Notes under the pieces: generated by a model
What the model was told of the DNA's origin: nothing
The model's database searches: none
What the model saw: the letters and a program-made list of their open reading frames with translations, nothing else
Part shown: in pieces, positions 52,431 through 61,510 of the stretch
Numbering within the stretch: position 1 is the first letter of the stretch
How the letters are laid out: the number at the start of each line of letters is the position of its first letter
Assembly (NCBI GenBank): GCA_036406655.1
Contig: DASXAP010000245.1
Span: 1-64,000, forward strand
Source of the DNA: VAZQ01 sp036406655
GTDB lineage: Bacteria; Pseudomonadota; Alphaproteobacteria; Rhizobiales; Xanthobacteraceae
Length of the DNA stretch: 64,000 nt
Direction of reading: 5' to 3'
Translations under genes and position numbers: made by a program

Positions 52431-53153
52431 TCAGTCCAACGCAGCAACCTTGAGCGTGCGATCTTCGAGCCAGCACTGGGCCGGCCGGCTGCGCAGGCCT
52501 GGATCCATCTCCTCGGCGGTCCGGTAGAAGCCGTCGATCGAGATCAGCTCCGCTTCGTTCCTGTTGCAGAAAATCCGCGCCCGCGCATTGCCCATCGAGC
52601 CCGCCATCGCCCTCCCGCGCAGCGCGCCGTAGACGTGGATCGATCCCCCGGCGACGACCTCGGCGCCGGAGGAAACCGAGCCGAGCACGGTGACGTCGCC
52701 ATAGGGGAAGATGATTGACTGGCCGGAGCGTATCGGGGTCTCGATGAGGAGCGAGCTCGGCTCGTGGCGCTGCGGGGACGCCGGCGTGTCCCTGCGCTCG
52801 TCCGACTGCGGCCTCTGCTCCGGCGCTTCGCCGGTCGCTCGCCCGCCTTTGAGCACGGGCGGCAGCGGCGAGCCGAGCGGATCGATGTCGGCGCCCTCGA
52901 GCCCCATGACCCGGATGCCCCGTTCCTCGAGAATCCTGATCAGCTCGGCGATCCCGGCGGCGTCGAGGGGAGCGGCAGCAACGTCGAGGATGATCGGCCT
53001 GCCGGCGAAGAAGCCGGGCGAGCTCTTGATCCAGTTGTCGAGCTCCGCGAGCCACCCGGCGATCGGGGGAACCGGGGCAAGCACGAAGGCCATGAACGAG
53101 CGGCCGCGCAGGCGGATCGAGGACTGGGATCGAGTGGCAATGGCGCGGGTCAC
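52431..53153 (-). CDS. minC: Septum site-determining protein MinC
   Basis: This 240-residue FtsZ-assembly inhibitor has an N-terminal domain (SIRLRGRSFMAFVLAPVPPIAGWL), a Pro/Ser-rich linker, then the C-terminal beta helix with PIRSGQSIIFPYGDVTVLGSVSSGAEVVAGGSIHVYGALRGRAMAG, the MinD-binding region. GDVTVLGSV and GNARARIFCNR are diagnostic. It leads minCDE. A perfect CtrA-type box lies 58-73 bases upstream, suggesting cell-cycle control. Confidence 0.95.
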   Translation of the reverse strand: MTRAIATRSQSSIRLRGRSFMAFVLAPVPPIAGWLAELDNWIKSSPGFFAGRPIILDVAAAPLDAAGIAELIRILEERGIRVMGLEGADIDPLGSPLPPVLKGGRATGEAPEQRPQSDERRDTPASPQRHEPSSLLIETPIRSGQSIIFPYGDVTVLGSVSSGAEVVAGGSIHVYGALRGRAMAGSMGNARARIFCNRNEAELISIDGFYRTAEEMDPGLRSRPAQCWLEDRTLKVAALD

Positions 53154-53210
53154 GGCGAAACGAGCCTTCGATTCTTACCGACGGGTTAATGCGATTAGCG
53201 CGCCAGCTGG

Positions 53211-53226
53211 TTAACGGCGGGTTAAC
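53211..53226. promoter_or_regulatory. CtrA-type box (TTAA-N7-TTAAC) upstream of minC
   Basis: TTAA at 53211-53214, seven bases, then TTAAC at 53222-53226 match the CtrA consensus exactly. It sits 58-73 bases upstream of the minC start, which reads on the minus strand. A GANTC site (GATTC, 53170-53174), recognised by CcrM in alphaproteobacteria, lies between it and minC. minCDE is a known CtrA target in Sinorhizobium meliloti. The rest of the gap 53154-53462 has no gene. Confidence 0.65.
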
Positions 53227-53462
53227 GGAATGCATTTTCCCGGATGCAGCGCCGGCGCGATCCGCCGCGCGGTAGTCGCTGACCGCTCGACCAGGGCGGC
53301 CCCGCCGGCTCGCGTCGTTCGGCCGCCGACCTGCCCGAATTGTCGTCGCGAGCCGAGGCGAGAGGCGGGGAACTTACCCGCTCCCCGCGGCGTTGTTTCG
53401 AATGGCGCCGGGGGCCAAGCGAAGCCGTTCGGGATCGAGCCCGCACAATAGAGCACGCACAA

Positions 53463-53831
53463 ATGACCAGGTCAGCGATTGGATTTGCAGCCTTGCTCCT
53501 GTGGTCGCAGGCGGCGGCGCTCGCGCAAGCCGCCCCGCCGCAAACATTGCCGCAGAATCCGGTCGTCGCGGCACCCAAATTGAACCTCACCCTCGAGCAG
53601 CACCACGTCATCAAGGAAGTGATCAAGGACATGAAGGTCACGCCGAGCGCCAGCTCGGCCGCTTCGGTCGGCGACCCGGTCCCGCCGGATTCGGCATTGC
53701 GGCCGATCCCCAAGGAGATCGCGAGCAAGGTGCCGCAGATCAAGAGTCATCGTTTCATGGTGACCGCGGAACGCATCCTGATCGTCGACCCGAAGGACAA
53801 CAAGGTCGCCGACGTCATCGAGCTGAACTAG
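53463..53831 (+). CDS. Exported DUF1236-like hypothetical protein
   Basis: This 122-residue protein has a signal peptide at about residues 1-22 (MTRSAIGFAALLLWSQAAALAQ). The mature part begins with a Pro/Gln linker. Then LEQHHVIKEVIKDMKVTP and a late PKEIASKVPQIKSHRFMVTAERILIVDPKDNKVADVIEL resemble the C-terminal module of rhizobial DUF1236 proteins (VP-IK-YRY/F with a VDP turn). Function unknown. It is convergent with livM, whose stop lies five bases away. Confidence 0.8.
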   Translation: MTRSAIGFAALLLWSQAAALAQAAPPQTLPQNPVVAAPKLNLTLEQHHVIKEVIKDMKVTPSASSAASVGDPVPPDSALRPIPKEIASKVPQIKSHRFMVTAERILIVDPKDNKVADVIELN

Positions 53832-53836
53832 AAGAG

Positions 53837-54799
53837 CTACAGCCTGATGCGCAGTCGCTGGCTGAGCTCGCCTACGATCCCGCGGCGAAACAGCAGAACG
53901 CAGACGACGAAGATCGCCCCCTGCACGACGAACACCCATTGCCCGATCGTGGTCAGGTAGTTCTCCAGCGTGACCATGAAGAAGGCGCCCACCACCGGGC
54001 CGAACAGGGTGCCGAGCCCGCCGACCAGCGTCATGAGCACCACTTCCCCCGACATCGGCCAATCCACGTCGGTGAGCGAGGCGAGCTGGAACACCAGCGC
54101 CTTGGTCGCCCCCGCCATTCCGGCAAAGGCCGCCGAGAGCACGAAGGCGAGGAGCTTGTAGCGATCGGTCTTGTAGCCGAGCGAGATCGCCCGCGGCTCG
54201 TTCTCGCGAACCGCCTTGAGCACCTCGCCGAACGGCGAATTGACGATCCGATAGATCAGCAGGAAAGAGCCGAGGAAGATGACCAGCACGGTGACGTACA
54301 TGCTGGTCTGATCGGCGAGATCGACCAGGCCGAACAGGCGGCCGCGCGGCACCGCCTGGATGCCGTCCTCGCCGCCGGTGAACCGCGCCTGCACCGCGAA
54401 GAAGAACATCATCTGCGCCAGCGCCAGCGTGATCATCGCGAAATAGATGCCCTGGCGGCGGATCGCCAGCGCGCCGGCGACGACGCCGAGGCCGGTTGCG
54501 GCTGCGGTGCCGGAGAGGATGGCCAGCTCCGGCGGCAGGCCCCAGACCTTGGCGGCATGCGCGCTGACGTAGCTCGCCCAGCCGAAGAAGAGGGCGTGAC
54601 CGAACGAGAGGAGCCCGACATAGCCGATCAGCAGATTGAAGGCGCAGGCAAACAGCGCGAAGCAGAGCGCCTTCATCAGGAACACCGGGTAGACGAAGAG
54701 CGGCGCGACGATCAGCGCCGCGACCACGGCCACGAACGCGATCGCCTCGCTGCGCCGGCGGCCGGCCTCGAGCATGACCTTGTCGACGGCGCGCTGCAC
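53837..54799 (-). CDS. livM: Branched-chain amino acid/amide ABC permease LivM
   Basis: This 320-residue permease has about nine membrane helices and the LivM pattern: VFLMKALCFALFACAFNLLIGYVGLLSFGHALFFGWASY, GVVAGALAIRRQGIYFAMITLALAQM and SPFGEVLKAVRENEPRAISLGYKT, the EAA-like ATPase-contact loop. It starts at GTG, one base after livH. It is the last gene of the liv cluster. Confidence 0.95.
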   Translation of the reverse strand: MQRAVDKVMLEAGRRRSEAIAFVAVVAALIVAPLFVYPVFLMKALCFALFACAFNLLIGYVGLLSFGHALFFGWASYVSAHAAKVWGLPPELAILSGTAAATGLGVVAGALAIRRQGIYFAMITLALAQMMFFFAVQARFTGGEDGIQAVPRGRLFGLVDLADQTSMYVTVLVIFLGSFLLIYRIVNSPFGEVLKAVRENEPRAISLGYKTDRYKLLAFVLSAAFAGMAGATKALVFQLASLTDVDWPMSGEVVLMTLVGGLGTLFGPVVGAFFMVTLENYLTTIGQWVFVVQGAIFVVCVLLFRRGIVGELSQRLRIRL

Positions 54800-54800
54800 G

Positions 54801-55688
54801 CTACGCAGCCCTCCCGAACAGCCCGGCGGGCCGGATCAAGAGCACGACGGCCATGATGACGAAGATCACCGTGTTCGAGGCCTCGGGGAAGAAGACCTTG
54901 GTGAGCCCTTCGATGATGCCTAGGCCGAACCCGGTGACGATCGCGCCCATGATCGAGCCCATGCCCCCGATGACCACCACCGCGAAGACCACGATGATGA
55001 GGTTGGACCCCATCTGCGGGCTCACATTGTAGATCGGGGCCGCCATCACGCCGGCGAGCGCGGCGAGGGCCACGCCGAACCCGTAGGTCAGCGTGATCAT
55101 GCGCGGCACATTGATGCCGAAGGCGCGCACCAGCGTCGGGTTCTCGGTGGCGGCACGCAAATAGGCGCCGAGCCTGGTCCGCTCGATCACGAACCACGTG
55201 GTGAGGCAGACGGCGAGCGAGAACACCACCACCCAGGCACGGTAGTTGGGCAGGAACATGAAGCCGAGATTGCGTCCGCCCTGCAGCTCCGGCGGCACCG
55301 AATAGGGCAGCCCCGAGGAGCCGAAGGAGTTGCGGAACACGCCCTCGATGATCAGCGCGAGCCCGAAGGTGAGCAGCAGCCCGTAGAGATGATCGAGCTT
55401 GTAGAGCCACTGCAGGAAGAGCCGCTCCAGGATCACGCCGGTGATCCCGACCGCGATCGGCGCAATGAGGATCGCCCACCAGTATCCGATCCCGGCATAC
55501 TGCAGCAGGAAGAACGCGGTGAAGGCGCCCAGCATGTACTGCGCGCCATGGGTGAAGTTGATGATGTTGAGCATGCCGAAGATGACGGCGAGCCCGAGGC
55601 TCAGCAGCGCGTAGAACGAGCCGTTGATCAGCCCGATCAGCAACTGGCCGAACAGCGCTTGCGAAGGAATGCCAAAGATCTCGAACAT
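54801..55688 (-). CDS. livH: Branched-chain amino acid/amide ABC permease LivH
   Basis: This 295-residue permease has eight or so helices: LFGQLLIGLINGSFYALLSLGLAVIFGMLNIINFTHGAQYMLGAF is the LivH signature. AYLRAATENPTLVRAFGINVPRMI is the cytosolic coupling loop. It is paired with livM one base downstream and follows the binding-protein gene by 127 bases. Together they form the inner-membrane channel. Confidence 0.95.
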   Translation of the reverse strand: MFEIFGIPSQALFGQLLIGLINGSFYALLSLGLAVIFGMLNIINFTHGAQYMLGAFTAFFLLQYAGIGYWWAILIAPIAVGITGVILERLFLQWLYKLDHLYGLLLTFGLALIIEGVFRNSFGSSGLPYSVPPELQGGRNLGFMFLPNYRAWVVVFSLAVCLTTWFVIERTRLGAYLRAATENPTLVRAFGINVPRMITLTYGFGVALAALAGVMAAPIYNVSPQMGSNLIIVVFAVVVIGGMGSIMGAIVTGFGLGIIEGLTKVFFPEASNTVIFVIMAVVLLIRPAGLFGRAA

Positions 55689-55815
55689 GCGCTCTCTCGA
55701 GGCGAGCCGAACCGGCTTGCTCAGCAGCGTTCGATCGCTGCGCCGACGCTCCTGCCGCGAACGCCCCGGTCGGCGCCGGTGCCGTGCCGCCGGCGCTCGA
55801 TCGGGGCGGCTCTCG

Positions 55816-57015
55816 TTACCCGCTCACCAGCGGGCAGCCGCCCTCCTTGAGCGGACGGAAGGCTTCGGCGGCGGGTATCGTCGCTCGCAGGGTGTAGAAA
55901 TCGCCCGGACCCTTCGACTCCGACGGCGTCTTCACCTCGTAGAGGTAGGCGTCGTGGATCTTGCGGCCGTCGGGGCGGATCGTTCCCTTGCCGAAGAGCG
56001 GATCGTCGGTGGGCATCTCCTTCATCTTGTCGACCACCGCCTTGCCGTCGGCGCCGCCCTTCAGCGCGGCGACCGCCTTGAGATAATGGGTGATCCCGGA
56101 ATAGACCCCGGCCTGCACCATGGTCGGAAACTTGCCCGGCCGCTCCTGCTGCCATCGCTTGGTCCAGGCGCGGTTGGCGTCATTGGCGTCCCAGTACCAG
56201 GTCTCGGTCAAGGTCAGCCCCTGCGCGGTCTGCAGGCCGAGCGCATTGACGTCGCTGACGAAGACGAGCAGGCCGGCAAATTTCTGCCCGCCGCGCACGA
56301 TGCCGAACTCGGCGCCCTGCTTGATCGAGTTGATGGTGTCGCCGCCGGCATTGGCGAGGCCGATGACCTTGGCCTTCGAGGCCTGCGCCTGCAGCAGGAA
56401 CGACGAGAAGTCGTTGGTGTTCAGCGGGTGTCGCACCTTGCCGAGCACCTTGCCGCCGGCGGCCTCGACCGCGGCGGCGGTATCGCGCTCGAGCGCATGG
56501 CCGAAGGCGTAGTCGGCGGTGAGGAAGAACCAGGTGGTGCCGCCGGTCTTCACCAGCGCCTTTCCGGTGCCGTTGGCCAGCATCCAGGTGTCGTAGGTCC
56601 AATGCACCGTGTTGGCGTTGCATTTCGGCCCGGTCAGGTCCGACGCGGCGGCCCCCGAAACGATGAAGACCTTGTTCTTCTGGCGGGCGATCTCGCTGAC
56701 CGCCAGCGCCACGCCGGAGTTCGGGACGTCGATTATCAGGTCGACCTTCTCGACGTCGAACCACTGGTTCGCCACGCTCGAGCCGACGTCGGGCTTGTTC
56801 TGATGGTCGGCCGACACGATGTCCACCTTCACGTCCTTGTGGCCGGCGGTGAAGTCGGCGACGGCCATCTTGGCCGCCGCGACTGAGCCGGGCCCGCCGA
56901 TGTCGGAATACAGGCTCGACATGTCGCTGAGCACGCCGATCTTGATGCTGGTCTGCGCGTGCGCGGCACCCGCGAGCAGCGCGGTGGCAGCGGTGAATCC
57001 TAGCAGTCGTTTCAT
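55816..57015 (-). CDS. Branched-chain amino acid/amide-type ABC substrate-binding protein
   Basis: This 399-residue exported protein has a signal peptide (MKRLLGFTAATALLAGAAHAQ) followed by TSIKIGVLSDMSSLYSDIGGPGS, the Peripla_BP_6 opening. LDIG-type hinge segments and TWFFLTADYAFGHALERDTA are typical of members for amino acids, amides or aromatic acids. It is encoded within the complete ABC operon between livF and livH, so it is the cognate receptor. Its ligand cannot be read from sequence. Confidence 0.93.
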   Translation of the reverse strand: MKRLLGFTAATALLAGAAHAQTSIKIGVLSDMSSLYSDIGGPGSVAAAKMAVADFTAGHKDVKVDIVSADHQNKPDVGSSVANQWFDVEKVDLIIDVPNSGVALAVSEIARQKNKVFIVSGAAASDLTGPKCNANTVHWTYDTWMLANGTGKALVKTGGTTWFFLTADYAFGHALERDTAAAVEAAGGKVLGKVRHPLNTNDFSSFLLQAQASKAKVIGLANAGGDTINSIKQGAEFGIVRGGQKFAGLLVFVSDVNALGLQTAQGLTLTETWYWDANDANRAWTKRWQQERPGKFPTMVQAGVYSGITHYLKAVAALKGGADGKAVVDKMKEMPTDDPLFGKGTIRPDGRKIHDAYLYEVKTPSESKGPGDFYTLRATIPAAEAFRPLKEGGCPLVSG

Positions 57016-57069
57016 TGCAGCACTCCTCTCCTGGGCATCCTCCGACGTGTCCCGCAGCGGTGTTGTCGT

Positions 57070-57786
57070 TCACACTCCGAGATAGTCATGCAGCTTCTCG
57101 ACGTTGGCCTCGAGCTCCGCATTGGCGAAGCGGTCGATGACGCGGCCATGCTCCATCACGTAATAGCGGTCGGCAACCGTGGCGGCGAAGCGGAAATTCT
57201 GCTCCACCAGCAGGATGGTGAAGCCTTGCTGCTTGAGCATGCCGATCGTCTTCCCGATCTGCTGGATGATGACGGGAGCGAGACCCTCGGTCGGCTCGTC
57301 GAGCAGCAGCAGCCGTGCGCCGGTGCGCAGGATGCGGGCGATCGCGAGCATCTGCTGCTCGCCCCCGGAGAGCTTGGTCCCCTGGCTCGACAGCCGTTCC
57401 CTCAAGTTGGGAAACAGCGCGAATATCCGCTCGAGATCGAGGCCGCCCGGGCGCACCCGCGGCGGCAGCAGCAGGTTCTCCTCGACGCTGAGGCTGGCGA
57501 ATATGCCGCGCTCCTCCGGGCAGAGCGCGATGCCCCTGCGGGCGATCCGGTCGCTGGTGAGCCCGATCACCTCGCTGCCGTCGTAGCGCACCGAGCCGGT
57601 GCGCTGGCCGACGATGCCCATGATCGACTTCAGCGTCGTGGTCTTGCCGGCCCCGTTGCGGCCCAAAAGCGTCACGACCTCGCCGGCGCAGACCTCCAGG
57701 CTTGCGCCGTGCAGCACGTGCGACTCGCCGTACCAGGCCTGCAGGTTCTCGATCGCGAGCAGCGGTGCGGTGCTCGGGCTAAGCAT
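57070..57786 (-). CDS. livF: Branched-chain amino acid/amide ABC ATP-binding protein LivF
   Basis: This 238-residue ATPase has Walker A GRNGAGKTT in TLLGRNGAGKTTTLKSIMG, signature LSGGEQQMLAIARIL and Walker B ARLLLLDEPTEGLAP. The start at 57786 overlaps the end of livG by eight bases. The extension to 57840 is rejected. LivF acts with LivG as the ATPase pair. Confidence 0.95.
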   Translation of the reverse strand: MLSPSTAPLLAIENLQAWYGESHVLHGASLEVCAGEVVTLLGRNGAGKTTTLKSIMGIVGQRTGSVRYDGSEVIGLTSDRIARRGIALCPEERGIFASLSVEENLLLPPRVRPGGLDLERIFALFPNLRERLSSQGTKLSGGEQQMLAIARILRTGARLLLLDEPTEGLAPVIIQQIGKTIGMLKQQGFTILLVEQNFRFAATVADRYYVMEHGRVIDRFANAELEANVEKLHDYLGV

Positions 57787-58534
57787 GGCCGACCCCGAGA
57801 TAGGCTTCGCGCACTGCCGGGTTGGCGGACACGCCGGCATAGTCGCCCTCGGCGAGCACCCGCCCGCGGGTGAGCACGGTGATACGGTCGGAAAGGTCGG
57901 CCACCACGCTGAGATTGTGCTCGACCATCAGCACGGTCCGCTCCGCCGCCACCGACCTGATCAGCCCGCTGATGCGGTCGATGTCCTCGTGCCCCATGCC
58001 CGCCATCGGCTCGTCGAGCAGCAGCATCTCCGGGTCGAGCGCGAGCGTCGTGGCGATCTCCAGCGCGCGCTTGCGTCCGTAGGGGAGCTCCACCGCGGTC
58101 CAATGGGCGAACGAGGAAAGCCCGACGTCGTCGATCAGCCGCATGGCGCGTTCGTTGAAGACGTCGAGAACGCTCTTGGACCGCCAGAAGTCGAACGAGG
58201 CGCCGCGCTTGCGCTGCAGCGCCACGCGCACGTTCTCCAGCACCGAGAGATGCGGGAAAACCGCGGAAATCTGAAACGACCGCACCAGTCCGAGCCGCGC
58301 CACCTCCGCCGGAGGAAGCGAGGTGATGTCCCTTCCTTCGTAGAGGATGCGCCCCCGCGTGGGGCGCAGGAACTTGGTGAGGAGGTTGAAGCAGGTAGTC
58401 TTGCCGGCGCCGTTCGGTCCGATCAGCGCATGTATGGTGCCGCGCGTCACGCGGAGGCTGACCCCGTTCACCGCGGTGAACCCGGCAAATTCCTTGGTCA
58501 GGTCCTCGGTTGCGAGGATGCAGTCGTCGGCCAC
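57779..58534 (-). CDS. livG: Branched-chain amino acid/amide ABC ATP-binding protein LivG
   Basis: This 251-residue ATPase has Walker A GPNGAGKTT and Walker B MLLLDEPMAGM, with GRKRALEIATTLALDPE in place of the LSGGQ signature: the expected LSYGxQR reads LPYGRKR, as in LivG proteins. It starts at a GTG at 58534. The upstream open frame to 58756 is low complexity and unlikely to be translated. It leads the livG-livF-SBP-livH-livM operon and is divergent from the two-component genes. Confidence 0.94.
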   Translation of the reverse strand: MADDCILATEDLTKEFAGFTAVNGVSLRVTRGTIHALIGPNGAGKTTCFNLLTKFLRPTRGRILYEGRDITSLPPAEVARLGLVRSFQISAVFPHLSVLENVRVALQRKRGASFDFWRSKSVLDVFNERAMRLIDDVGLSSFAHWTAVELPYGRKRALEIATTLALDPEMLLLDEPMAGMGHEDIDRISGLIRSVAAERTVLMVEHNLSVVADLSDRITVLTRGRVLAEGDYAGVSANPAVREAYLGVGHA

Positions 58535-58785
58535 GCCGGTCGATCCTGTTGGCTCGGGAATACCATTATCACGTCCCCGGGTCTCGAGCGGATCGAAAAA
58601 CCGTGCGCCGGGCCGGTTCCGCGGCCGTGAAATCGGTCTCCGCGCCGACATGCGGCGGCGGTTTCCGCCGCATTCCGCCCCCAATCTTCCCTCCCACTGC
58701 CGCGTGATGGCACAGTGCTGCCGGCGATATCGATGCGGCTGCGGTCCGGCCGGCACCGTGCGGCAATCCCCGGGAGGTGAGGGTT

Positions 58786-59457
58786 TTGCGTCTTCTCGTC
58801 GTCGAGGATGATCCCGATCTCAATCGGCAGCTTGCGACCGCGCTGACCGATGCCGGTTACGTGGTGGATCGCGCCTTCGACGGGGAGGAGGGCCGCTATC
58901 TCGGCGAATGCGAGCCCTATGACGCGGTCATCCTCGACATCGGCCTGCCGAAGATGGACGGCATCTCGGTGCTGGAGGCCTGGCGCCGCGCCGGGCGGGC
59001 GATGCCGGTCCTCATTCTCACCGCGCGCGATCGCTGGAGCGACAAGGTTCAGGGCTTCGATGCCGGCGCCGACGACTACGTCGCCAAGCCGTTTCACCTC
59101 GAGGAGGTGCTGGCGCGCATTCGCGCCTTGCTGCGCCGCTCCGCCGGCCACGCCAAGAGCGAGCTCAATTGCGGGCCGGTGCGTCTCGACACCCGCACCG
59201 GGCGGGTGACCGTCGACGGCAATCCGGTCAAGCTCACCTCGCACGAATATCGGCTGCTCTCCTATCTGATGCACCACGCCGGGCGCGTGGTGTCGCGCAG
59301 CGAGCTGGTCGAGCATCTCTACGACCAGGACTTCGACCGCGACTCCAACACCATCGAGGTGTTCGTCGGCCGCATTCGCCGCAAGCTCGGCGTCGACGTC
59401 ATTCAGACCGTGCGCGGGCTCGGCTACATGCTCACGCCGCCCGGCAATGCGGCTTAA
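58786..59457 (+). CDS. OmpR-family response regulator, FeuP/PhoP-like
   Basis: This 223-residue regulator starts at a TTG giving MRLLVVEDDPDLNRQL, preceded by CGGGAGGTGAGGG. A GTG at 58777 would add three residues. The receiver has the acidic pair, phospho-acceptor D51 (AVILDIGLP), T (ILTARD) and K (VAKPF). The C-terminal winged helix has LTSHEYRLLSYLMHHAGRVVSRSEL and RDSNTIEVFVGRIRRKLG. Overall it resembles FeuP of rhizobia, which with FeuQ controls cyclic glucan export and osmoadaptation. It overlaps the kinase gene by 11 bases. No FeuN-like small gene precedes it. Confidence 0.94.
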   Translation: MRLLVVEDDPDLNRQLATALTDAGYVVDRAFDGEEGRYLGECEPYDAVILDIGLPKMDGISVLEAWRRAGRAMPVLILTARDRWSDKVQGFDAGADDYVAKPFHLEEVLARIRALLRRSAGHAKSELNCGPVRLDTRTGRVTVDGNPVKLTSHEYRLLSYLMHHAGRVVSRSELVEHLYDQDFDRDSNTIEVFVGRIRRKLGVDVIQTVRGLGYMLTPPGNAA

Positions 59458-60826
59458 TTCGCTCGCCCTTCGGCTGTTCGTCTCGGCCGCCACCTGGACG
59501 GTGCTGATTCTGGTGGTCACCGGCCTCGTGCTGTCGTCCATCTACCAGGCCGCGGTCGAGCGTGCGTTCGATCGCAGGCTGAACGTCTATTTGCGCACGC
59601 TGGTCGCTGATGTGGCCGCTCCGGAGGAAGGCGGCGGCAGGTTCCCGCAGTCGATCGGCGAGCCGCTGTTCGAGCTGCCGCTGTCCGGCTGGTACTGGCA
59701 GGTCACCCGGCTCGACGCGCCGACCCCGGACGTGCGGTCGTCGCGCTCGCTGTGGGACGCTTCGCTGCCGCATTTGGCCGATCTGGAGGTCTCCACGGCG
59801 CCCGGGGGCGCGCGTCAGGGCTACGGCGAAGGCCCCGAGCACCAGCGCCTGCGCATCGTCGAGCGGACGATCGATCTCGGCGAGGAAGGTCGTTATCTCG
59901 TCGCCATCGCCGGCGACGCGGCCGAGATCAGCGCCGAGACGGAGAGCTTCGACGGCGCCCTGGTGCTCACCTTCGGCGTGCTGGCGGTCGTGCTGCTGCT
60001 GATCACGACCTTCCAGGTGAGCTTCGGGCTCGCGCCACTCAAGCGCATCTCCGAGGGCCTGGCCGCGATCCGCTCGGGAGTGGCGGAGCGGCTCGAAGGG
60101 GCTTTCCCGGTGGAGATTGCACCGCTTGCGCGCGAGACCAACGCGCTGATCGAAGCCAACCGCGAGATCGTCATGCGCGCGCGCACGCATGTCGGCAACC
60201 TCGCCCACGCACTCAAGACGCCGATCTCGGTGATGCTCAACGAAGCCGCTGCCCGCGGCGACGATGCCTTCGCCGCCAAGATGCGCGAGCAGACCGAGAT
60301 CATGCGCGATCAGGTCGCCCGCCACCTCGAGCGCGCGCGGCTGGCTGCCGCCCGCGTGGCGGCGATCGGCACCATCACCGACGTGCGACCGGTGGTGGCT
60401 GCTCTCGCGCGCACGATGGAGAAGATTCATCACCATCGCGGCATCGGCATTGCCGTCGATGCGCCGGAAGGTGCGCGCTTCCGCGGCGAGCAGCAGGATC
60501 TCGAGGAGATGGTCGGCAATCTCGTCGACAATGCCTGCAAATGGGCGCAGTCGCGGGTGGCGGTCGAGGTGTTCCCGGACAAGGCGGGCGGCGAAAGCGA
60601 CCGCCGGACGGTGCGAATCCTGGTCGACGACGACGGGCCCGGGCTTTCGCCGCAGCAGCGCGAGCAGGTGGCGCGCCGCGGTCGGCGGCTCGACGAGACC
60701 AAGCCCGGCTCCGGGCTCGGGCTGTCGATCGTGGTGGAGCTCGCCGCGCTTTACGGCGGAGCCCTCAGCCTCGGCACCGCCCCGATCGGAGGCCTGCGCG
60801 CGGAGCTCGTGCTGCCGGCCCCGTGA
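59447..60826 (+). CDS. Sensor histidine kinase, FeuQ/PhoQ-like
   Basis: This 459-residue kinase has two membrane helices (about residues 14-33 and 170-190) enclosing a periplasmic sensor of about 135 residues. A HAMP-like segment (FGLAPLKRISEGLAAIRSGVAERL) leads to the dimerisation domain with H254 in LAHALKTPISV. N, G1 and G2 boxes are NLVDNACKWA, VDDDGPGLS and GSGLGLSI. It is coupled to the regulator gene by overlap. The cognate signal is unknown; FeuQ relatives respond to osmotic conditions. Confidence 0.94.
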   Translation: MRLNSLALRLFVSAATWTVLILVVTGLVLSSIYQAAVERAFDRRLNVYLRTLVADVAAPEEGGGRFPQSIGEPLFELPLSGWYWQVTRLDAPTPDVRSSRSLWDASLPHLADLEVSTAPGGARQGYGEGPEHQRLRIVERTIDLGEEGRYLVAIAGDAAEISAETESFDGALVLTFGVLAVVLLLITTFQVSFGLAPLKRISEGLAAIRSGVAERLEGAFPVEIAPLARETNALIEANREIVMRARTHVGNLAHALKTPISVMLNEAAARGDDAFAAKMREQTEIMRDQVARHLERARLAAARVAAIGTITDVRPVVAALARTMEKIHHHRGIGIAVDAPEGARFRGEQQDLEEMVGNLVDNACKWAQSRVAVEVFPDKAGGESDRRTVRILVDDDGPGLSPQQREQVARRGRRLDETKPGSGLGLSIVVELAALYGGALSLGTAPIGGLRAELVLPAP

Positions 60827-60998
60827 GCCGTGACCGGGGCGGAGGAATGCGCGCGGTTTGCAACCGCAACAAATTGAGGTCGCACGAAGGGGCTACTTTT
60901 GCCCGATTTGGGCGACTAGCTGGCCGTGCCGGCACCGGCCCATGGTCGGGCTTGCCGGCCGCCTCGGTTGCCGGGCGCATCTGCGGAGGGGGCTTTCG

Positions 60999-61496
60999 AT
61001 GCGTGGTGCACGCCTTAGTGCACGCCTGGGCATGGCGGCGCTGGTTGCGTTGTCGATGACCGCATGCAGCGGCAACCCGGAGACGGGCACCGGCCCGCGG
61101 GAGAATACCGGAACCGTGGTTGGCGCCGTCGCCGGCGGGTTGATCGGCTCGCAGTTCGGCGGAGGAACCGGCGAGCGAATCGCCGCCGGCTTGGCCGGCG
61201 CGGCGATCGGAGGCCTGATCGGCAATCGCATCGGCAACGCCATGGACGACGACGACAAGCAACGCGCCTACGCGGCGCAGGTGCAGGCGCTGGAGAGCGG
61301 ACGCTCGGGCACGGCGGTATCGTGGCGCAATCCGGATTCGGGACGCTACGGCAGCGTCGTCCCCGGCCCGGCTTACCAGTCGAACGGGCTGCAGTGCCGC
61401 CAGTACACCCACACCATCTACATCGACGGGCGGCCGCAGATCGCCCGCGGCAGCGCGTGCCGCAATCCGGACGGTTCCTGGACGGCGGTGAGCTGA
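60999..61496 (+). CDS. RT0821/17-kDa antigen-like glycine-zipper lipoprotein
   Basis: This 165-residue outer-membrane lipoprotein has a lipobox ending at C23 (LSMTACSG). The glycine zipper is clear: GTVVGAVAGGLIGSQFGGGTG and GLAGAAIGGLIGNRIGNAMDDDD. It is followed by a C-terminal domain with TAVSWRNPDSGRYGSVVPG and CRQYTHTIYIDGRPQIARGSAC. Family members are surface antigens or envelope-stability proteins. It lies between the two-component pair and the cytochrome c genes. The ATG at 60999 follows GGAGGGGGCTTTCG. Confidence 0.9.
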   Translation: MRGARLSARLGMAALVALSMTACSGNPETGTGPRENTGTVVGAVAGGLIGSQFGGGTGERIAAGLAGAAIGGLIGNRIGNAMDDDDKQRAYAAQVQALESGRSGTAVSWRNPDSGRYGSVVPGPAYQSNGLQCRQYTHTIYIDGRPQIARGSACRNPDGSWTAVS

Positions 61497-61510
61497 ACGC
61501 GCGTCGGCCG

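Noticed and set aside
51322..53235. A 637-codon minus-strand frame covering all three min genes
   Set aside because: It is in frame only with minE; across minD and minC it reads the wrong frame. The true genes are the three separate min frames.
58535..58785. A FeuN-type small gene before the response regulator
   Set aside because: The only short plus-strand frame is arginine/proline-rich with no signal peptide, so it cannot be a FeuN homologue.
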